Source: Hydractinia symbiolongicarpus
Lineage: Eukaryota; Cnidaria; Hydrozoa; Anthoathecata; Hydractiniidae
NCBI RefSeq assembly: GCF_029227915.1
Contig: NC_079880.1
Coordinates: 25,351,501-25,415,500 of the forward strand
Length of the DNA: 64,000 bases
Direction of reading: 5' to 3'
A model generated the notes under the pieces. The model had not been told where the DNA came from. It saw only the letters and a program-made list of their open reading frames with translations, and ran no database searches. Positions 34,958 through 45,774 of this stretch are shown piece by piece; position 1 is the first letter of the stretch, and each line of letters begins with the position of its first letter. The position numbers and the translations under genes were made by a program.

Positions 34958-37900
34958 ATGCATATACAAGAGCAAGAAAATGAATTACCAGATGTTATTA
35001 TACAAGATGAAACACACGTTGCTCATTGCAATAACAACTCCAAACTCCTGTTTTATCCAACTTATCGAAAAATAAGCACTGGTAGTATTAATTCTGTAAC
35101 ATGTAGAGAATTTAATTCAAGTGATCAAGCGTTGCTTATTAACCCAACTGATGTTGGTAGTATTAACACAGTTGCTGATAATGACGAGAAGTTGACGGAT
35201 GAGGACGAAAAGTTGATCAGAACACCAAAAGATCTGGTGATGTTAGTGTGTATGGCTTTTTTGTTTTTCACAGCCACAATGAATATATCAATGATGTCAC
35301 CATTTTTTACACCAGTTGTAAGTTGGTTCAGTTTGTACTTGTGTGATAGTCGAGAAGATATTTTAAAGCATTGCATCAAGTGTTTCTATCTTAACATTGA
35401 AATATTGTCGTAATTCTATGTTTTCAATTATTTTCAATTTAATATTATATTAGTCAAAAATGAAAATACATATTCTGTAACTAGGTGCTAGAAACCTTTT
35501 TAAGAAATTAAAAGGTGTTATGTTACAGAGGATATATGCCCCCTGTCTCTCTATTAGTGAATGATCTAGCTGCTAGTAGTGAGAAACAATGTCATTTGGG
35601 TTATTTGACAAATGAATTCCTGTAAATATTAAAACAACAATTTTTAGATAATTTAAAGAGGTGTGTACGTATGGTACCTATAGCAACTATTGTAAAAGTT
35701 TGAGTATTTTAATTTAAAGTCTGAGTATTGTTTATGCTTTGAAATACAAGCTTGAGTTGGCAAACGGTAGCAGTAGATTAAAGAAACCTTTACGTGGAAC
35801 AATATGCAACATTTTTTTATGATTTCCCTTTTAAATACAGTGGGACAGTGTTTTACAATGCACTATATTTTATTAGTCACAAGATCGTGAAAAGATCCAA
35901 AGGAATTCGCCTGTCGCTACTTGCAGCTATCATTTTTGCTCACTGATAGACAGCGAGCATTATAATATAGATAGTTTCGTTGTCTTCTAAATCTTTTCCA
36001 CAGGCTGCAACAAAAGGAATTGGGTTAACACTGGTTGGATTAATATTTGGGATATATCCATTGTGTGTGTTTTTGATATCTCCCATTGCAGGGAAGTGGG
36101 TAAGTATATAATTCTTCATTTGTGTTTTCTATATTAGTCTGTACTGAAAAGCAAATAAAATTTATTTTGTAATAACGCTGTTTTCTTTTTCACATTATAG
36201 CTTCCTGTTGTTGGAGCAAGGTTTTGTTTGTTTGCAGGTTCGTTTCTAGAAGGAGGAAGTCTTATACTCTTTGGGTAATTTGATCTTGTTTGGATAAAGT
36301 TTAGTGTGATTCAGATTCAATATTTGTGGGATACCCACAGAAGAAATGACTTGCACCTGTAGTTTAATACTTGTGTATAGTTACTCGCGATCAGCACTGT
36401 ATGTTCTTATATTAACCTTTACGGTACGCACCCATTTTTTGTAAGAACAAATTTTTTTTAGCAAAAATAAAATTAACTTTTTAAAATTTGAGTGGCCAAA
36501 AAACAAATAGATGGTTCATGTTTGGTACCATTTGTTAGCCCAATTTATCCACTTTTAAAAAATGAGAACAACCCTCAGGAGTTTTGACGCTGCATCTGTG
36601 GGGCTATTTTTGCCCGATATTTACATTGTTTTTTTTTTATATAAATTTACTTTATCCGGTCTATATCAACGAAAAAGCTTTCGCATTTAAGGAATGATCA
36701 GGAAATTTCTGGCCTGTATTATTATTATTGAAATTTAATAGATCTAGTAGACTAGATGAATATCTAAAATAGAATCTGCGTTTTGCTCAATTTTGTACGG
36801 TTATTGTGTAATATCCAAAAGTTCTGTTGTACATGATGATCCAAGACATTGTTAAGGTATTCTGGACCCTGAGCCCATCACCTTAGTGTCCATGGGCTCA
36901 TTTTCAAAGGACACCTTATGTGTGCATAATTTTGATGACTTTATTTTCAGCATCCTTGTTTATTTCTTTTCAGATTCGTGATTGACATGCCTTCCAAAAC
37001 CACTTTCATTCTCTTCTGTTTCTTGATACGAGCAATAACAGCTATTGGTACAGCTTTTGCAGAAGTAGCTTGTCTTACTATTCTAAGCATGCATTTTAAA
37101 AAAAGAATGACAATTGTCTTTGTAAGTTTTTTGTTAAACTCACTGTAGTTTTTCTGTTAATTTTGTGCTTTTAATTGTTAAGCCTTTTGTCTGTGCATTA
37201 CAACTAATTTTTGACCGTACGTATGGCCTGTTCAGTCAAATCAATATAAGATCCAGTCCACATAACCATAACCAGTTCACACAATGTGATATCAGTTTTG
37301 ATGTTTCTGTGGAACATAATGTTTCTTTTATTCTCTTATCAATTTTTTCTGAATTTGCTATTAATTTTGTTTATTTTCTTGCTTGATTTGTTTTCTTTTT
37401 TTTTCTTTTTTTTTTGCTGTTATGAACAGTTATAACTTGTGACATGTTCATTCTCTACACTATTTTTTTAAAAACATAAGCTAGCCAAAGTCTGGGAAGA
37501 CATAATTAAAGATTAACTCCAGCCTAAACTATAAGAGGTTATTTAGCATAGAAGCATCAAAATGCTAATTGCATAGAAACATTAATGATCAACATTGAAA
37601 TGCATAGTGTGTGAAATGCATAGTGTGTGGAAAATAAAAAACATCAATTTGTTGCTGCTACTTGCATAGAAACAATAATGATCAACATTGAACTGCTTAG
37701 CGTTCCAAAATTTGACTGTTGCCAGAACTATCCTGTGTAGAACGTACAGACATTTTTTTAAGACTGAAATAAGAGTTTTCATAACCGAGGGTGAAAAAGA
37801 AGTACACCATGCTTATGAAGAAAGAGGACCCCATATTGATTTGTTGTACATCTTGTAACAACCCTACATTAAATTTAACTAAATCTTGTAGGTATTGGTG

Positions 37901-40900
37901 TGTACGTATAATTAGCGAGAGAAAACATCCACAATGTCTTCAATTAAATATATGTGACGACATGTCGGCAAAATAAGATCATTATGAAGTCATTTTTACA
38001 AAAAACTAATTCGTAATAGATGATATATAGATATTTTTGATCCTACGGTTTTTTTGATTAGATATCCTTGTGACTCTAGATTAAGTGTTGATCTTCTAGT
38101 TTAACTATCGATAATAAATGGATACCATATTGACTTTTTGCAACATAAACAGAACCTTTATCAATGGGCTAGTTTTTGCTTTCCGTAAAAAAAATGTATT
38201 TGTTTTCCATCTTTTGTAGGGATTGCTGGAGTTGTTCACTGGATTAGGTTTAATGTCGGGTCCGGCTCTTGGTAGTTTGATATACAAGGTATCGCAACTT
38301 GATATTATTAACTCAATGACTTTTCCTTTTATGTTTAAGAGCAGAGATAAAAAAAGTACGATTTCTTGAAGATATTTTTAAGCATTGCAATGTATGTAAA
38401 TAATCATGCATCAAAAAATCTGACAAAAACATATATACACATATCAGGTTTACATCACATGACTTTTACATTTTTTACAATTTAACGGAAAGGAATGCTT
38501 AATTTTCATAATTTCATAATTTTGCACTAGGCGGGTGGATTTCGACTGCCGTTCTTGATATCTGGTGGAATAAATTTTATTGTCATCTTCATTATATACT
38601 GGCTACTTCCTACGTCCCGAAGTAAGTCTACTGTTTCTGACTGCTCCAGTGTTTAGTTTTTTTAAATTGTTCTTGCTTTTAGAACTCCTTAAAATCATAA
38701 AAAATATCAAATAAAAATTAATTATTATTCCTTTTGTGTTTTCAGCAAATAACAATAGTGAAGAGGAAAATGAAGATGGCACACTTTCCATATTTTCAGT
38801 ACTATCTATTCCAGGTGTACTTATGTTAGGTGAGGCTTCGATACTTTTGCAGGTAGTTAATTGCTGTAGTTCCCAATAAAAACACAAACTTGGAGTAGAA
38901 AATTTTTTCAATTTTGTAAAAATAAACTGAGGATAATTTGGCGGAGTCGGGTGAGGATGCTAGGCTGAAGAGAAGATATTGTCTCAGGCTCACGTGCGAA
39001 CTAAAAAATTTTTTTTAACAATTTTCAAGACTTGAGAGGCGACTTTTTATCAGTTATAACGCATAAAACATTTTTCGTGTTGGGCTATCTATGACGTATT
39101 GTTCTAAAAAAAACAAATAACACTTTTTTAGCCATTGTTACCGCAACCGGTGGCATTTCCATATCTTTCATTGAACCTGTGTTGACAAACCATGTCCAAG
39201 ATATAACTCATGTATGATATTTTTCGTTTTTATTGGTATTTTAAATTTTTTTCTTTACTCTGTTTTTACCCTGTCTACACGTTTTCTACATAACAAATAA
39301 ATGTAGTATATTTTTGTATTTTTTATTTAAGAATGGTTTATCAATAGTACATGTGGGGTTGATTTTTTTACTGTCGTCTGGTATGTACACCCTTGCAGCA
39401 CCTGTAGTGGGAGCTTTAATTGGAAAAAAGGTATAAAATCTATCAATACGGTTTGTCTTATTCTAAAAACATCCATCAAAGTTCGCATTGTAGGAGTTCT
39501 CTTTGTTTAGACCAGACTGTATCAAGTAGATAGACAACTTGTTTTAAGTGATGTCACTTATTTTTGTTTACCATTTTGTGCAGTTGTATAAAATGCTAGT
39601 CGTTTTTCCACGGGTTTACCTGTGCCTAAAGTTCCACAAGATTTGAAGAACGCATCAAAGATGATAAAAATATATCGTATTTGCTATTTCATGTTTAGGC
39701 AGCACGACTTTTTCTCACACATAATTCGGGTATTATAGACTAGTCGGTAGCCCTTCATATATCCATGAAACTACATTCCATGTTTCTGTAGCACAATGTT
39801 TTTCTCGCGCACAAACAGACAGGATGCGGGTATTATTATTATTATAGACTAGTCGTTAGCCCTTGGATAAATCCCTAGGGTGTCTTGTCTTTTATGTCAC
39901 ACATTTCGTGTTCTCGTATCACGATTTTTATCTTGCGCACAAACAGAGAGTTGTCACTACAGAATTGTAACCATTTCGATTTTTTTGCATTTAGATAAAT
40001 GGAAGAATTGCAATTATCGTTGGTCATTTTATAGGTGCAGCCTGTTTTATGTTTCTAGGACCATCGCCTTTATTAAGATCTTTTGTTAACCCGTAAGTTA
40101 AAGTCATACACGTTATTTTATTTTGATATACTGTAAGTGACCGGTTGAGCGCCTTTCGCTTTTACTGAAAAAATGAATTTTACACTAGGCGTTTTTACGA
40201 AAAGGGCGAGTACTTCAGCATGAACATGGTTAAGGTGTTGTCTTAGCGTTTATTCGAACAGGGGCTATTGTTCAAAAGTGGGCGTTTAATCAGTTTTGAG
40301 TCCTTCGAAAGTAACAATTTCTTTTTTGTTTTTGCCTTATTTTTCAGACTAATTGATGTTCTCTCCAAAGTAGCAGTCGTGTTTTTAAAGGCATGTAAAA
40401 AATAATTTAGACAACTTTGGGTGGTCTGTTTATCACTGGCTGTAACTGGAATAGCTTACGCATTGTATACCATTCCAACACTGAACGAAATGCAACTCTC
40501 CGCAAGGTACAATCTTATAATATACTATCCAATATACTATCTTTACCTTTCATGAACAACCTTAAGTAGATAAAATTTTGCGTGTTTAAAATTTTCAACC
40601 TTCAGAGAGATATTTTTGTATGATTTTTATTTTTACTAGTCGAACTGTACATGGATCATCGACTGTTTTAACGTGCTTATCTATTTAGTAATCACGGTCT
40701 TGCAGACAATCTCGGTAGAAGCAGCATGCTATCAGGATTATTTGAAAGTGCCTTCAGTATAGGGTAACATCAGGTTATGTGGTTTATATGTTTTGTTGTG
40801 GTGGTTTGTGGTTGTTGTTTTCATGATTGTTGTTTTTATGGTGGTTGATGTTGTTATCGTTGTTGTAGTTAATGTTATCGTTACCATTGATGTGGTCGTT

Positions 40901-42640
40901 GTCATTGATGTCGTCATTGTCATTGTTGTCGTCGTTGTCATTAATGTCGTCGTTGTCATTAATGCCGTCGTTGTCATTAATGTCGTCGTTGTCATTGTTG
41001 TCGTCGTTGTCATTAATGTCGTCGTTATCATTGCTGTCATCGTTGTCATTGATGTCGTCGTTTTCATTAATGTCGTTGTCGTTGTTGTTGTTGTCATCTT
41101 CGCAGTTGTTGTATGCGTTTGCTAGAGGACTATAGGACAAGTTGATACTGTTTTCATAATTTTGTTGTATAATTTTTGCCTGATGCTTTCTTCTCTTAAA
41201 CAAGCAAATAAAAATAATACTGTTTTCTTGCCACAATTACTAAATACATTGTTGGTGTAATATGATTATCTTCGCTTTTGAATAACTTGTGTCTGACTTT
41301 GTCTTACAGGAGTGTACTTGGCCCAGCATTGTCTGGCACTCTGACTGAACACACTTCATTCGCTTGGGCGTCAACGGTAAACACTACTGTAGTGTTAATG
41401 AAAATACTGAGCACTCAAAAGCAATTGTAGGAGTTCTAAAATAATTTAATCTTATATTCTAGGTGCTAGCACTACTCCTACTTGCAGAGGTATGTAATAT
41501 TTTGTGTAGTGTTTGTTCATTAGATCACACTTTATGTTACGTACCAACATGTAACTTATTTTTCATTTTCTTAGGGTGTTATATTGGTTTTGTTCACAAT
41601 TTGGGAAAGAAAGTCACATCGGTGAGTATCCTGATTCACGTTAAAAAAGCTGTTTCAACTTGTGTTGTTTGTTACTCCCAGTCCAAGCATCTGATTAACA
41701 CCGCTTAACTCCCCTCCCCTATCTTTGCATTTACAGTTTGATCACCCATTTCTCCATTCACAGCTTTATCGCCCATCTTTGCATTCACAGCTAGGTCACC
41801 CATTTTTGCATCCACAGCTTAATCACCCATCTTAGCATCCACAACTTGATCGCCCATCTTTGCATTCACAGCTTGAGCGCCCATCTTTGCATTCACAGCT
41901 TGATCACCCATCTTTGCATTGACCCTAAGCTGAAGCTTACTGATGAAGAGAGGGCGTACAAAGCATAAGATACGAAGTGGAAACTAGCGGTTTTGTCCAA
42001 ATCTTCGTTGTTTGACAAAACTAAAATAAAGAACTCTTAATGATAATGATGATCCTTGTTAAAGGGTTTTTTCCCTTAAAAAACGAATTTACAATGTATA
42101 AAATTTCACAATACTATTTCAAAAGGATATCAGGTTGTCATGTGACAGCGTAAACACCCTGTATGGCAGATTTAGATCTTTTAGAATTTTTGTTTTTCAC
42201 TGCGAATCCTTTTTGCTTTAATACTTATGTAGCAGGCAAAAAGAAAAATCTCTTTTTACAGTGTTGGGTACAGTGAAAACTCTGCCCTGAGATTAAGTCG
42301 CTGGATGTTTACGGTGTAAAAAGTCCTATAATACCCATTTCCTAGATGTGACAGGCTCATTTTATCGCAGTGCATTGTTAAAATGTGTAAAATGACTTGT
42401 AAAATCAAAAAAAAGGGGACGAGTGTGAATGTGTATTTTTGATAAACTTTTATCCGATTTTACTAATAACACGCGACATTAAAGCCCTACTTGTCCACAT
42501 GTTGGATTGTTTAAGCTGTCGTGCTACGTTTAGACAAGGTTTAGACAACATGTAATTCAGGACCAGACAGAATTAAGAATTTTACATTTTGTTTTGTTTT
42601 ATTTAGAAATCTAGAAAATAGAAGAAACCAAATCTGTTAA
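34958..42640 (+). CDS. SLC18B1: SLC18B1-like major facilitator transporter
   Basis: Twelve-helix transporter of the vesicular amine family; the vertebrate protein is described as a vesicular polyamine transporter. Exons: 34958-35317, 36004-36099, 36201-36274, 36974-37121, 38220-38288, 38531-38621, 38746-38829, 39132-39211, 39332-39430, 39995-40092, 40411-40506, 40689-40763, 41310-41376, 41463-41489, 41575-41621, 42607-42640 (about 514 aa; human 456). Diagnostic stretches: GLTLVGLIFGIYPLCVF, PIAGKWLPVVGARF, GLLELFTGLGLMSGPALG, MLGPSPLL-type GPSPLLRSF, QLWVVCLSLAV, ADNLGRSSMLSGLFESAFSIG and VLGPALSGTLTE. An acidic hydrophilic head of about 90 residues precedes the first helix and is longer than in human. 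The last exon is uncertain: without that splice the frame stops at TGA 41623-41625. ATG 34958 follows an acceptor. Confidence 0.9.
39738..39960 (+). repeat. ACTAGTCG repeat, two tandem copies
   Basis: ACTAGTCG starts at 39739 and 39848; each copy continues with GCCCTT.., a C-rich or T-rich middle and CGCGCACAAACAGA or GCGCACAAACAGAG. It lies in intron 9 of the SLC18B1-like gene. Relatives are at 44784-45070 (inverted), 54003-54120 and near 59203. Confidence 0.65.
40800..41105. repeat. Triplet-rich minisatellite, 18-bp unit
   Basis: Many imperfect copies of GTCGTCGTTGTCATTAAT and shorter GTT/GTC/GAT triplets. It lies in intron 12 of the SLC18B1-like gene. Long open frames on both strands here are simply the repeat read in several frames. 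Confidence 0.9.
41732..41920. repeat. 27-bp minisatellite, seven copies
   Basis: Seven uninterrupted units of exactly 27 bp with consensus CACAGCTTGATCACCCATC plus TTTGCATT; only 1-5 differences between units. It lies in intron 15 of the SLC18B1-like gene. Confidence 0.95.
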
Positions 42641-42659
42641 ATTTGTCGTACGATGTGAA

Positions 42660-43110
42660 GTCAAAGAAGTAACGCTCTTAAAACTTATTCCAGGAAGTAA
42701 CGGCCTAAGACTTATGGGAAAACGCCCTAGAAAACTTAGTTACGGGCGTGACGTTTTTGAAAAACTTACTTAAGGAAGTATTGTATTTTCTCGACAGGAA
42801 TTTTTATTTGGTTCTGGGGCTATGAAGAGAGTCCCTTTCTTAAACAAAACTTGTTCAAGGAAGAAAGTTGCAAACTGAGAAAGGGAGTAACGCCCTATAA
42901 AATTGGCTTAGGCAGTCACAGCTTAAAAAACTTATTTATCGCAGCAACACCCTAAAACTTATTCAAGGGAGTAACGCCCTAAAAAAAAATTCAGGAAAGT
43001 AACACCCTATTTAAGGAAATAACACCCTGAGAAACTTGTTTAATAAATTTGCACCTTAAGAAACTTATTTATCGCAGTAATACCCTTGAAAACTTTATCC
43101 AAGGGTGTTT
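42660..43110. repeat. Degenerate minisatellite, about 30-bp unit
   Basis: Repeated AGTAACGCCCTA, AAACTTATT and AAGGGAGTAA or AGGAAGTAA modules with variable spacing, directly beyond the last SLC18B1-like exon. It may lie in that gene's 3' UTR. Confidence 0.75.
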
Positions 43111-45517
43111 GTTGGTAAAATTTTCTTTCTTCCGTTGCTAATATGGCATTACTTGAATTTTCTGAGAGACATCTTATTTATGGTTTGCGGTATCTTTATA
43201 TATCGCGTGTGAAATTAATTTTTATTTTTGAATCGAAAGAATAGATATCTATGTCTAACATTGAGTTTTTTACACATTATTATAAAAGAGAGTAGAATCA
43301 ATTTGATTCAGAGTTAATTAGAAAATTGTGAGAGAATTTTTAGAATAATAATATAAAAATAAAATAGAATAAACTATTCGACCTTGTAATTATCTTGGTT
43401 TAATAAGAGTGTAAAATTTTTTATAGATATATTTTCTACTTATGGCAAAATATGCAAATTTGTAATCTTATACAATATAATACATTGCAATATATCTCGA
43501 CAGTGTTTTTTTTAACTTTTGGTGATGTTAATTGTGTGCCGTACGTGACGTTCTGACGTAAGCGGCGAATGTGATGTAATCAAAAATCCAAAAATTGACT
43601 GATCCGCGGTGTGCACATATCCTTTGTGTCGAAAATAAACAGAGTGACCACTCCTCCTTAAATTCCTTAAATAACCTTACAAAGAGAAAATCTTCTTAAA
43701 AGTACTTGAATATAAAATTTTAGCTATTCTCCTTAATTTCTCCTCATTTCTTAATTTTTCTGATCGTAACTTTGTGTTCATGGATTGTTCATCACCAGTG
43801 AAATAAGACATGTTTCTCTGTTACCTGAAATCCTATATTTTCTATCTTTCAGGGCATAATTTATATGTATATTTGAATAATATGTATAATTTTCTTATCA
43901 TAGAACGTACTATGTAACATTAAAGGAAGAGAACTTAAATTGGTTTTCTCCTTAATTATCCTTATTTTTTTATATTTTTTTTATTCTCGTTCGCAGCAAA
44001 AAAAACTTAAAAATTGTCAATTTGTCTTCTCATTTTATTAGTGGTCACCCTGAGAAAAAGCATATTTAGTAAGAAATCCGCTGAATCATAGAGATAATAT
44101 CTATGGCTGAGTAAAGTAAAACCTCTAAAGTTGATACAATCGGGACATCAAAAACAGTCCACTATCCAAAAAGTTACAATTACATCCGTTCTTTATAACT
44201 ACATGTAAAAAAATCAAGAAAATGCATGTAAAAATAAGTTATCTACAAATTAATCTATCGTTTATAACTGTAGTTTAGAAGATGATTCGCGTGTTTGATA
44301 AAACATTCGAATGAAAGACTGCTCCGCGGTGGAAAGATATCCTTTGTGTCGAAATAAATAAGATATGTAGTAAAGAAAAATGAGTTACGCTGAATAAAGT
44401 GAAACTTAGAAGGTCACACGTTGAGAGACGTTTTTGAGGGGAACAAACAAAAGAGTCGAAGACGAAAAGAAAGAACGAAATGAAAGTAAAAAAAAGTATT
44501 ACTTTTAAACTCTTTGTGAAGAGGTTACGAAATAACCTGCTAGTTTTTATTTCGGTGGCGTACAGAAAAGCAATTATAATTTACCTTATCGAACAAATTT
44601 GTCAGATGGAGCGTTGCACTCGGTGTAAGAGAATGGTGTAAGAAGAGCAAACAAAACGATTCGCAGTTTTCTAATAAGCTAATTTTAAAAGTCGTTTACG
44701 TACATGTATGGTGGCCGAGGATAATAAGTACTTGTAAACAAAGATAATGTCAAAAAAAACAAGTTAAAATCAGAATAAAATCTCTATTATAATAGCCGTA
44801 TTCCGTCTGTCTGTCTCTGCGCGAACCCCCCGCTGAGTTAGAAAATGATGCTACGGAAACACGAATATCAAATGCGATATATTTTATCCACTTTGTTGCG
44901 CCGGGTTAATATAAAGGACGGGCGATTCCGTGGATTTTTCCACGGGCAACGACTAGTCTATATCATAATACCCGTACGTCTGTCTGTCACGCAAAATGGT
45001 ACCGCAAGTACTACCACTACCACTACTACTACTACTCACAATAACTACTCAACCTCATACCTAGGGCTATAATAGGCCAAAATAAAAAGACCTGGGGACG
45101 AAATTTTGACACACAATAATATAATTTCAGATGTAATAGCTGACCTGTTAAAGATGTGGATTGTTGGTACAATCTCTAACCTCGTTCCCGTAGTATCACG
45201 GTCCTGAAGCCCGTGAAAGTTACAAGCTGCCCTGGGCCGAGGTTGCTTTATAAAATCATAGTATCAAATAAATATAAGAAATAAAATTAAATAGAATTAT
45301 ATTAAAGATATAGATAAATACAAAAAAATGTATGTAAAAAGAGCTGTTATATACAATACAAATTAATTTATCATCGAATCAGTTTTCTTATCTTTCTGTA
45401 TGTCCTTGATTTGTCTGACATTTTTTGCCTTGATTAACACAGTCAATATCTTAAACGACGCTCTTGTTTACGACCGGCTATTATTGTCTTCATATTCAGT
45501 TCTACATACTCAGTCTA
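43111..45517. other. Intergenic
   Basis: AT-rich. A short segment TATCCTTTGTGTCGAAA.TAAA preceded by CCGCGGTG occurs at about 43605-43640 and again near 44325-44355. Otherwise only the ACTAGTCG-type repeats at 44784-45070. No gene recognised. Confidence 0.5.
44784..45070 (-). repeat. ACTAGTCG repeats, two inverted tandem copies
   Basis: In reverse complement, ACTAGTCGTTGCCCGTGG begins near 44957 and ends at the GTCTGTCTGTCTCTGCGCG block near 44805; a second partial copy follows at 44957-45070 with its own ACGTCTGTCTGTC. Same family as 39738-39960 and 54003-54120. Confidence 0.65.
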
Positions 45518-45730
45518 TTAACTTTCATTTGCTTTTGTATCATCATTACCCTCCATTTGCTCCGCGCTTTTTGCAATCTGATTGGCTAGTATTTTCAGTG
45601 CTTCTTCCTCTACAAATAAATTAGCCGGTGCTGCATTTCTTCGACCGGATCGATTGCTTGATATAAATTGCCTCTTATGTTCGTCCGGAGAATTGACTTC
45701 AACCGGTGCATTTGAAACTGCGGATGCCAT
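45518..45730 (-). CDS. cAMP-dependent protein kinase inhibitor (PKI)
   Basis: Seventy residues in one uninterrupted coding exon. PKIs bind the catalytic subunit of protein kinase A as a pseudosubstrate and carry it out of the nucleus. Residues 22-34 read FISSNRSGRRNAA, matching the PKI core in every spacing: Phe, then Arg five residues on, then Gly-Arg-Arg-Asn-Ala with Ala in place of the phosphorylated Ser. The hydrophobic residue that usually follows (Ile) is Ala here. Residues 43-52 (EALKILANQI) sit where PKI has its leucine-rich nuclear export signal. The acidic tail ends KANES, much as vertebrate PKI ends in Ser-Glu-Ser. Length fits the family (75-78 aa). The ATG follows an acceptor (TTTTTCAG, exon start at 45774), so there is a 5' intron or a trans-splice site. 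The paralogue class cannot be assigned. Confidence 0.85.
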   Translation of the reverse strand: MASAVSNAPVEVNSPDEHKRQFISSNRSGRRNAAPANLFVEEEALKILANQIAKSAEQMEGNDDTKANES

Positions 45731-45774
45731 GCTGCTGTTATAGAAACAGACGAACTTACTAATTATTTTTTTTC

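Noticed and set aside
40349-40410. Alternative exon of the SLC18B1-like gene starting after TTTTTCAG near 40347
   Set aside because: It is open only briefly and adds residues absent from the family. The acceptor at 40410 gives GPSPLL..PQLW directly.
40738-41236. Thr-rich and Asn/Asp-rich frames of 110-150 codons
   Set aside because: These are readings of the triplet minisatellite on both strands within an intron.
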